This document shows, in pieces, positions 53,084 through 58,842 of a DNA stretch of 58,842 bases. Under the pieces are notes generated by a model, which was given only the letters and a program-made list of their open reading frames with translations, was not told where the DNA came from and ran no database searches. This DNA comes from SAR202 cluster bacterium. GTDB taxonomy: Bacteria; Chloroflexota; Dehalococcoidia; Lucifugimonadales; Lucifugimonadaceae. Numbering within the stretch: the first letter of the stretch is position 1; every line of letters starts with the position of its first letter. Location: NCBI GenBank assembly GCA_008373165.1, contig RQOU01000059.1, forward strand, positions 1 to 58,842, read 5' to 3'. Both the position numbers and the translations under genes were made by a program.

Positions 53084-53423
53084 CTCCCATAAAACTGTAA
53101 ATTGGCGACTGTACCTTGTTACGACGACGCAAAGGAATCAGTCTTATCGATACTGTGATAATGCATAAAAGGTATCCGAAATCGGGTTTTTATATTTATG
53201 CACGACCGTCGATTCTATCACGGAGACGGCAGTGCGGTTGAGGGCATTCTCAGACATTATGTTAATACTTGATCCATCTCTGGCGAACGGATGGTCGAAC
53301 TATAATCTTGATGGAGAAATGGGTTGCAATGGTATGATTGGGTATGCTTGGTCCTAGTTCAACCCATTTCGATGTTGAGTTAGGTACTTTTTTCTATTGC
53401 ATACTGGGCTAGGGGATTCAGCT
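53084..53423. other. Divergent region between L25 and the Rrf2 gene (340 bp)
   Basis: No gene seen. It contains TATAAT at 53301-53306 and, ten bases later, an 11-bp perfect inverted repeat, then a run of six T (53388-53393) before the Rrf2 ribosome binding site. The left part shows nothing I can name. Confidence 0.45.
53316..53370 (+). promoter_or_regulatory. 11-bp inverted repeat in the Rrf2 leader
   Basis: GAAATGGGTTG (53316-53326) and CAACCCATTTC (53360-53370) are perfectly complementary with a 33-nt spacer, just after a TATAAT (53301-53306). If transcription starts near 53313, the mRNA would begin with this stem. Alternatively, these are two half-sites for Rrf2 autoregulation. Confidence 0.45.
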
Positions 53424-53867
53424 ATGTTAGTGCCAATGAAAGTGGACTACGGGGTTAGGGCCCTGGTTTACCTTGCACAGCGTAATAGTGATGAGTTCAT
53501 ATCCACCTCTGCAATTGCCCGCGCTCAACACATTCCAGAACCATATTTGCTCAGAATATGCTCTGAATTGCAGAAATCGGGTTTGATTGACTCAAGGAGA
53601 GGTCCGCAAGGCGGGCATAGGTTGGCAAAATCAGCGGATGATATATCGGTAAGTGATGTCGTGAATTCTGTTGAATATTCTCTTGCGCCTGTAGATTGTG
53701 TTGAAGAGCCAGAAGGATGTCGACTTTCGGGAGCTTGCTCACAGCGTGATCTGTGGAGTGACGTTGAGAAAATGTTGTTGGATCATTTGAGCAAGGTTAG
53801 GATCGGTGAATTGCTCAGCCAGCAGATGGCTATGGCAAGTGGGGCTTCCTTGCGGGTAAATTTCTAG
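53424..53867 (+). CDS. Rrf2-family transcriptional regulator with Fe-S-type cysteines
   Basis: About 147 residues from the ATG at 53424 (AGGGG eight bases upstream); the frame also opens at a TTG at 53397. Winged helix: VDYGVRALVYLAQ, IARAQHIPEPYLLRICSELQKSGLI and SRRGPQGGHRLA. The three cysteines in DCVEEPEGCRLSGAC match the cluster ligands of IscR/RsrR/NsrR-like members, so it probably senses iron-sulfur, sulfur or nitrosative status. MoeB-like and cysteine-synthase-like genes follow on the same strand, so these are likely targets. Confidence 0.92.
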   Translation: MLVPMKVDYGVRALVYLAQRNSDEFISTSAIARAQHIPEPYLLRICSELQKSGLIDSRRGPQGGHRLAKSADDISVSDVVNSVEYSLAPVDCVEEPEGCRLSGACSQRDLWSDVEKMLLDHLSKVRIGELLSQQMAMASGASLRVNF

Positions 53868-54116
53868 CGTTACTTACTTAGAATATTCTTGTCACTTGAT
53901 TGTTGATCAACAACTGTTCCAGAGGGCCGCTTCCGGTCTAGATGACTGTTGTCGGAGAATCAATTCTTCTGCTTCTATTGGTCTTGTATCCGTAAATGGG
54001 GCGATATGAGTTGTACTACGTAGTAGAATTCAGTGCGAGTACTATTGATGGACTCGCAATTATTGACAGGTTTACGAATTTATCCGTCGGATTGGATGAG
54101 AGGTAAATTTAGGGAC

Positions 54117-54974
54117 ATGGCACAAACCAACGGTTTTACGCCGCTCACACCAGCACAGGTGCAGCGATACAGTCGCCACCTGATCATGAACGGTGTCGGT
54201 AGTGCGGGTCAGAGAAAACTGATAGATGCAAAGGTTCTCATCATTGGAGCTGGCGGACTTGGTTCACCGGTCGCACTTTATCTGGCACTTGCAGGTGTGG
54301 GTACCATAGGTGTTGTTGATTTCGATACGGTTGACGTATCAAATCTTCAGCGTCAGATTTTGCATACAGATGCAGATGTTGGACGACCTAAAGTGATTTC
54401 AGCTAAGGAAACACTTAATGCTCATAATCCAGATGTAAATGTGGTGTTGCACGAGGAACCTATTAATTCTGAAAATGCTATGGATATCATCCCTGATTAC
54501 GACATTATCGTGAACGGGGCTGATAACTTTGCAACCCGGTATCTGGTAAATGACGCTTCGTTCCTGGCCGGTAAGCCTCTTGTTGATGGTGCTATTTTAG
54601 TTTTTGATGGTCAGGCCACGACCTATCAACCCGGTGAAGGTTGCTATCGTTGTATGTTTCCGGATCCTCCGCCTCCGGGTGAAGTTCCTAATTGCGCAGA
54701 GGCAGGCGTGATTGGGGCACTTCCTGGTCTCGTGGGTTCGATTCAGGCACTTGAGGTTGTAAAGTTGGCTATGGGTGTGGGAGAGACACTTACAAGCCGC
54801 ATGTTGTTGATTGATGCGCTGACCATGGATTTCCGAGAGATCAAGATTCGGCGCAATCCTGAATGCAAACTCTGTGGAGATAATCCAGAGGTTACGGAAT
54901 TAATCGATTATGAGATTTTCTGTGGCATCTTGCCGCCTGCTCCGATAGAAGAGCAAATTGTGTCGGCTGATTAA
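54117..54974 (+). CDS. moeB: MoeB/ThiF-family sulfur-carrier adenylyltransferase
   Basis: About 285 residues from the ATG at 54117, where the family usually begins (LTPAQVQRYSRHLI); the frame extends to a GTG at 54033. ATP-binding GAGGLGSPVALYLA, DFDTVDVSNLQRQ, the zinc cysteines CYRCMFP and CKLCGD, and the conserved NCAEAGVIG cysteine are present. There is no rhodanese domain. It would activate the C-terminal glycine of a small ubiquitin-like sulfur carrier (MoaD, ThiS or CysO type). No carrier gene is in the window. It lies upstream of a cysteine-synthase-like gene (60-bp gap), as in CysO-dependent cysteine synthesis loci. Confidence 0.93.
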   Translation: MAQTNGFTPLTPAQVQRYSRHLIMNGVGSAGQRKLIDAKVLIIGAGGLGSPVALYLALAGVGTIGVVDFDTVDVSNLQRQILHTDADVGRPKVISAKETLNAHNPDVNVVLHEEPINSENAMDIIPDYDIIVNGADNFATRYLVNDASFLAGKPLVDGAILVFDGQATTYQPGEGCYRCMFPDPPPPGEVPNCAEAGVIGALPGLVGSIQALEVVKLAMGVGETLTSRMLLIDALTMDFREIKIRRNPECKLCGDNPEVTELIDYEIFCGILPPAPIEEQIVSAD

Positions 54975-55034
54975 TTTGGCCGATACTTACGATGTTTCTG
55001 TTGATTACTCATATTTGATTCGCTGGTCTATTCA

Positions 55035-56021
55035 ATGCAAGAAAACTTTTCGTCTGTCACTGCACCGACGTATGCAATAAAAAAAGATCCGTTATCAGCC
55101 ATTGGCAATACGCCACTGGTGGATGTGTCTGTTCTGAGTCCGAATCCGAAGGTTCGGATTTTCGGCAAACTTGAATCTGTTAATCCGACTGGTTCTGTGA
55201 AAGATCGAGCTGCTAAATCACTCATTCAGTCAGCAGAACAAAACGGGTTACTTAAACCAGGCGACACAATACTAGAACCTACCTCTGGAAACACTGGTCT
55301 TGGGCTGGCAATGATTGGGCGCATTCGAGGTTATAAGGTCAAAGTTGTGATGCCTGCCAGTGTCCCTCCGGAGCGCGTGAATTTACTTGAGGCTTTCGGA
55401 GCCGAAGTAATTTTGTCCCATGCTGACAAGGGAACAAATGAATCCATTCTTCTGGCTAAGCAAATTTCCGAAGAGAATCCCTCTTACTACATGCCATATC
55501 AATACGGGAATCAAGCTAATCCTGATGCTCACTATCAGACAACAGGACCAGAAATCGTGCGTGATCTGCCCACCGTAGATGCCTTTGTGGCAGGGCTTGG
55601 TACAGGTGGAACATTAATGGGTGTCGGCAGAGCACTTAAAGAACACAATCCGGACGTAAAAATTATTGCTACTGCACCTCATCCTGATGACAAGGTCCAA
55701 GGCTTGCGTTCGATTGAGCATGGATTTATCCCGCCTATTTTAGATTTGAATAAACTGGATGGCAGGATCCTTGTCGATGGGGAAGAGGCGTTTTATTGGA
55801 CCCGTCGCTTGCTGACGGATTCTGGAGTCTTTGTTGGTGTATCCTCGGGGGCCACTTTTGCTACAGCTAGAAAAATAGCAAAGAAGATGTCGGATGAAGA
55901 TCGTGAAGGCACTATCGTTGCCATGTTTGCCGATGGCGGTTGGAAATACCTTTCGACGGGAATTTATGGTGAAGATTTTAAATTTGATCAATCCGAGATC
56001 GAAGGCAAGACTTGGTGGTAA
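55035..56021 (+). CDS. Cysteine synthase family PLP enzyme (CysK/CysM-like)
   Basis: 328 residues. IGNTPLVDVSVL, the PLP lysine K56 in PTGSVKDRAAKS, the phosphate/substrate loop EPTSGNTGLGLAMIG, the GTGGTLMGVGR loop and a VSSGA serine near the C terminus. It makes cysteine from O-acetyl- or O-phosphoserine and sulfide or a thiocarboxylate donor, or a related amino acid. Being next to a MoeB-like gene and an Fe-S-type Rrf2 regulator supports sulfur assimilation. Chain length is like CysK. Ribosome binding site weak. Confidence 0.92.
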   Translation: MQENFSSVTAPTYAIKKDPLSAIGNTPLVDVSVLSPNPKVRIFGKLESVNPTGSVKDRAAKSLIQSAEQNGLLKPGDTILEPTSGNTGLGLAMIGRIRGYKVKVVMPASVPPERVNLLEAFGAEVILSHADKGTNESILLAKQISEENPSYYMPYQYGNQANPDAHYQTTGPEIVRDLPTVDAFVAGLGTGGTLMGVGRALKEHNPDVKIIATAPHPDDKVQGLRSIEHGFIPPILDLNKLDGRILVDGEEAFYWTRRLLTDSGVFVGVSSGATFATARKIAKKMSDEDREGTIVAMFADGGWKYLSTGIYGEDFKFDQSEIEGKTWW

Positions 56022-56078
56022 TTAACCATTTTCAATAGGGCTCTGCTGTTTTTGAGGATCAATAAATAATTTAAGATC

Positions 56079-56098
56079 ACTTTTCGCTTGCGAAAGGT
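56079..56098 (+). promoter_or_regulatory. Hairpin covering the amidase Shine-Dalgarno
   Basis: ACTTTTCGC (56079-56087) can pair with GCGAAAGGT (56090-56098) over nine positions with one G-U pair. The right arm contains AAAGG, the only ribosome binding site before the amidase TTG starts (56101 or 56107), so folding would block translation. Confidence 0.4.
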
Positions 56099-56100
56099 AT

Positions 56101-57543
56101 TTGTCATTGTCAGATAATTCTTCATCTTCCGAATTTTCACTCGTATTCAAAACAGTTCGTGAGCAGGCTAAATTTTTAGCTGATGGTCAAATTTCTTCTC
56201 AAGAATTAGTAACTGCTCATCTGAATCAGATAGAGCGCGTCAATCCTTCTGTTAATGCGATCGTCACTTTGGTGGCGGACTCCGCTCTCGATCAGGCCAA
56301 AGCTGCAGATGAATCACGTATTGCTGGAATCGAAGCAGGGCCATTCCATGGGATGCCTGTTTTGATTAAAGATCTCCAGGACACCAAAGGCATACTTACA
56401 ACTCAAGGCTCTCCGATCTACAAGGACCATATCCCCAAGAGTGATGCTCTTATAGTGGATCGTCTGAAGAAGGCTGGGGCAATTGTTATCGGCAAATCAA
56501 ATACACCAGAATTTGGTGCTGGATCTCAGACATTCAACTCGGTATTTGGCGCGACCTGCAATCCATATGACGTCACCAAGACCTGCGGAGGTAGTTCTGG
56601 TGGCGCAGGTGTCGCATTAGCCACGGGCATGGTTTCGATTGCGACCGGATCTGATCTGGGTGGATCCCTTAGGAATCCTGCCGCATGGTCAAACGTAGTT
56701 GGGATACGACCTACCCCCGGACGAGTTCCTTCAGTTGGCGTTGATCTTGGCTGGTCAAATCTTTCGACTGATGGCCCTATGGGGCGGACAGTTGGTGATG
56801 TGGCAATGCAATTAAGCGTTATTGCCGGGCATGATGCTCGATCGCCTTTGTCAATTCAGGAAAGTGCAGCAATGTTTGCTGGTTCACTTGAACGTGATTT
56901 CAAGGGTAGTCACGTCGCATGGAGTAAGGATCTTGGCGGTCGGCCGATTGATTCTGAAAACAGCAGGGTTACAGAATCGCAGAGACACGTATTTGAAAAT
57001 TTGGGTTGTATTGTCGAAGACGCTGAACCTGACTTGGTGACTACCGACGAGATATTTCAATCGTTAAGGGCTTATAGTTTTGCGATTAAGCACGAAGCCC
57101 ATTTGCGTGAGCATCGGGACAAAATGAAAGAAACAGTTATCTGGAACACAGAGCAGGGGCTGAACATGCCTTCAATTGATTTAGCGCGAGCAGAGCGCTT
57201 AAGAACCCGGCTCTGGGAGCAGTTAATGGTGTTCTTTGAAAAGTATGAATTTTTAGCGATGCCAGTGACTTCAGTCCCACCGTTTTCGATTGAAGATGAG
57301 TATGTTTCTGAGATCAACGGCGCGCAACTTGAAACATACCTTGATTGGATGTGGCCATGTTACGCGATATCTGTGACGGGGCTTCCGGCAATGTCCGTGC
57401 CCGCCGGCTTTACGGAAGATGGATTACCGGTAGGATTGCAATTAGTAGGTCGACCACGTGATGAAATCGGCTTGCTTCAATTGGGCAACGCCTTTGAACA
57501 GGAAACCAATTTCTGGAAACAAAGACCTCCTGTGGTTATCTGA
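56101..57543 (+). CDS. Amidase signature family hydrolase
   Basis: 480 residues. The Ser-cisSer-Lys triad is visible: K90 (VLIKD), the GGSSGG loop (S165/S166) and nucleophile S189 in GSDLGGSLRNPA. The family hydrolyses amides, including amino-acid amides and aryl amides. It starts with TTG; a second TTG two codons on has better spacing to the AAAGG. It is followed by an SDR gene after 24 bp, so both are likely cotranscribed. The C-terminal VPAGFTEDGLPVGLQLVGRP is typical of the family. Confidence 0.93.
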   Translation: MSLSDNSSSSEFSLVFKTVREQAKFLADGQISSQELVTAHLNQIERVNPSVNAIVTLVADSALDQAKAADESRIAGIEAGPFHGMPVLIKDLQDTKGILTTQGSPIYKDHIPKSDALIVDRLKKAGAIVIGKSNTPEFGAGSQTFNSVFGATCNPYDVTKTCGGSSGGAGVALATGMVSIATGSDLGGSLRNPAAWSNVVGIRPTPGRVPSVGVDLGWSNLSTDGPMGRTVGDVAMQLSVIAGHDARSPLSIQESAAMFAGSLERDFKGSHVAWSKDLGGRPIDSENSRVTESQRHVFENLGCIVEDAEPDLVTTDEIFQSLRAYSFAIKHEAHLREHRDKMKETVIWNTEQGLNMPSIDLARAERLRTRLWEQLMVFFEKYEFLAMPVTSVPPFSIEDEYVSEINGAQLETYLDWMWPCYAISVTGLPAMSVPAGFTEDGLPVGLQLVGRPRDEIGLLQLGNAFEQETNFWKQRPPVVI

Positions 57544-57567
57544 ATTCTTCAGGAGTTAGGAGTCACA

Positions 57568-58368
57568 ATGGATTTGAAATTAGCAGGTAAACGAGCTGTA
57601 GTTACTGGTGGAAGCCGGGGTATAGGTAAGGCCATTGCTCGCACTCTGGCGGAAGAGGGTGTCACAGTCGTGATCGCTGCTCGCGGGAAAGGTCCTCTAC
57701 TCGAGACTGCTTCTGAACTCACGGCACAAACGGGTTCTGAAGTTAAAGGATTGACGGTTGATACCGGCTCAGATGAGAGTGTTCGTGAGCTTATAGCCGC
57801 AGCAGTTCATGCACTTGGTGGGGTTGATATTCTGGTGAACTGTGCTGCTCGACCCGGAGGACAAAGTACAGTTCCGACTCTTTCTGGTGTTACCACCGAA
57901 GAGTTTAATGATCATATGAATGTGAAGGTAATGGGTTATTTAAGATGTGCGCGGGAGGTTTCTCCTGTGATGGCTAAGCAGGGTTGGGGTCGAATCATAA
58001 ATATTTCAGGTTTAGCCTCCAGAAGCACTGGGACTGTTGTTGGTTCGATGCGCAATGTAGCGGTTTCTGCCATGACAAAAAATCTAGCGGATGAACTGGG
58101 GCCAAGTGGTATAAACGTTACGGTTGTGCACCCTGGTTTGACTCGGACCGAAGCCACAGCTAGTGTGATCGCTCGTCGGGCTGCAGAAACCGATCAAAGT
58201 GAGTCTGAGGTAGAGCAACAGATGGCTGAGGGGAATTCTGCAAGGACCATAATTGATTCCTCGGACATTGCGTATGTAGTGGCAATGCTGGCGTCACCTC
58301 TGTCGATTGCCATTAATGGTGATGGCATTGCTGCGGGTGGTGGAGTTGGAACCGCTATTTACTATTGA
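57568..58368 (+). CDS. SDR-family protein with a non-canonical active site
   Basis: 266 residues. A classical SDR nucleotide fold (GGSRGIGK at 14-21, NCAA at 91-94) and the serine S147 in INISGLAS. Where the catalytic Y-x-x-x-K should be, the alignment gives G159-S-M-R-N163 (GSMRNVAVSAMTKNLADELG), so both Tyr and Lys are missing. The C-terminal INVTVVHPGLTRTE and AAGG are normal. It may be a non-catalytic binding protein or use a different mechanism. AGGAG-type ribosome binding sites precede the ATG. Second gene after the amidase. Confidence 0.88.
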   Translation: MDLKLAGKRAVVTGGSRGIGKAIARTLAEEGVTVVIAARGKGPLLETASELTAQTGSEVKGLTVDTGSDESVRELIAAAVHALGGVDILVNCAARPGGQSTVPTLSGVTTEEFNDHMNVKVMGYLRCAREVSPVMAKQGWGRIINISGLASRSTGTVVGSMRNVAVSAMTKNLADELGPSGINVTVVHPGLTRTEATASVIARRAAETDQSESEVEQQMAEGNSARTIIDSSDIAYVVAMLASPLSIAINGDGIAAGGGVGTAIYY

Positions 58369-58498
58369 TCGTCTTCAAGAGATTTCCAGGGTGTTTGAAT
58401 CGTTTTCCACAAGTATGATTCTTTTGAATATTTCTCCTTGAATACGTTATGCGTTTAACACGAGTACTCAGGCTCTGCCTGATTAGGAACTATGCCAT

Positions 58499-58842
58499 AT
58501 GACCAAGCTTGCAGCCAACATTTCTATGATGTTTACTGAAGTTGATTTTCTCGACAGGTTTGAGGTCGCTGCGAAGGCTGGCTTCAAGGGAGTTGAATAT
58601 CTCTTCCCATACGATTACCCGGCTGATCAGATTAAAGAAAAACTTGATCAAAACGGTCTCACACAGGTGCTCTTCGACTTTCCAGCAGGTGATTGGGATG
58701 CGGGTGAGCGAGGTATTGGAGCACTGCCTGATCGTACAGGAGAATTTCAAGATGGAGTTGGAATGGCTGTAGAGTACGCACGTGTACTCGAATGTGAGCG
58801 TCTGACTGTTCTTGCTGGTAAAGCAAATGCAAATAAAACCGA
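58499..58842 (+). CDS. Hydroxypyruvate isomerase-like TIM-barrel protein (partial)
   Basis: The frame opens at the ATG 58499 and runs off the window end, so only about 114 residues are seen. MTKLAANISMMFTEVDFLDRF, AAKAGFKGVEYLFPYDYPADQI and the FDFPAGDWDAGERGI segment are typical of the hydroxypyruvate isomerase/2-oxo-tetronate isomerase (Hyi/OtnI) family, which interconverts hydroxypyruvate and tartronate semialdehyde or related four-carbon acids. The metal and catalytic residues further on lie outside the window. It would fit sugar-acid breakdown together with the enolase-type dehydratases. Confidence 0.88.
   Translation, partial: MTKLAANISMMFTEVDFLDRFEVAAKAGFKGVEYLFPYDYPADQIKEKLDQNGLTQVLFDFPAGDWDAGERGIGALPDRTGEFQDGVGMAVEYARVLECERLTVLAGKANANKT

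Noticed and set aside
1-58842. tRNA, rRNA, CRISPR arrays, insertion sequences, prophage or integrase genes
   Set aside because: No tRNA-like cloverleaf, rRNA segment, repeat-spacer array or transposase/integrase motif was recognised by eye; a covariance-model search could still reveal small RNAs.

Overview
The window (58.8 kb, moderate GC) reads as the chromosome of a free-living, oxygen-using heterotroph. The gene content is what is generally described for the marine SAR202-type Chloroflexota (Dehalococcoidia relatives). There are six enolase-superfamily (mandelate racemase/muconate lactonizing-like) genes. They sit with a luciferase-type flavin monooxygenase, two formylglycine sulfatases, a phytanoyl-CoA-type dioxygenase, an N-acyl-D-amino-acid deacylase, amidases, CoA-transferase and thiolase. 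The taxonomic assignment is inference from gene content; no rRNA or tRNA gene was seen.

Layout. 1-7.9 kb: a small membrane protein, thiolase, esterase, two-subunit CoA-transferase, a DsrE-like protein, a MATE exporter and a glucarate-dehydratase-like enolase. That enolase gene ends an operon (6.6-11.3 kb) with a luciferase-like monooxygenase and a penicillin-acylase-family hydrolase. 11.6-20 kb: a second enolase, a lipoprotein, a NIPSNAP protein, an 89-residue protein coupled to a phytanoyl-CoA dioxygenase, an NHL-repeat protein, a beta-class DNA methyltransferase without a nuclease, and a sulfatase. 20.2-27.9 kb: a DUF454 protein, then a branched-chain-amino-acid-type ABC importer. Its binding protein is an in-frame tandem double copy, and its two permeases are fused into one polypeptide. 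28-32.4 kb: a LysE exporter, a lipoprotein paralogue and a three-gene operon headed by a B12-binding regulator. 33-38.5 kb: an MMPL transporter, dusB, a second sulfatase and a mannose-phosphate-isomerase-type cupin. 38.5-47.5 kb: a sugar-acid or acyl-amino-acid island with four enolases, a Gfo/Idh/MocA oxidoreductase, a D-aminoacylase-like deacylase and an epimerase. 47.5-53.1 kb: a housekeeping block (plsY, PHP phosphoesterase, ymdB, rny, L25). 53.4-58.8 kb: an Rrf2 regulator, MoeB-like and cysteine-synthase-like genes, an amidase, an SDR lacking the usual Tyr/Lys pair, and a truncated hydroxypyruvate-isomerase-like gene at the right edge.

The strongest candidate for a little-described system is the 29.55-32.43 kb operon. 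Its first product carries a CarH/LitR-type adenosylcobalamin module: a W-H dipeptide, E-H nine residues after the W, and DxHxxG. The DNA-binding domain is a C-terminal XRE/Cro helix-turn-helix rather than the N-terminal MerR domain of CarH. It is followed by an SRPBCC protein and an SDR-DUF2867 protein. This suggests a light- or B12-responsive switch built from different parts.

Other points of note are a 1045-bp in-frame tandem repeat in the substrate-binding protein gene, tandem duplication of the 3' ends of two further genes, frequent TTG starts including TTGA stop/start overlaps, and several unexplained inverted repeats in promoter regions. Everything here was read by eye from the sequence; family assignments rest on recognised motifs and not on database searches.
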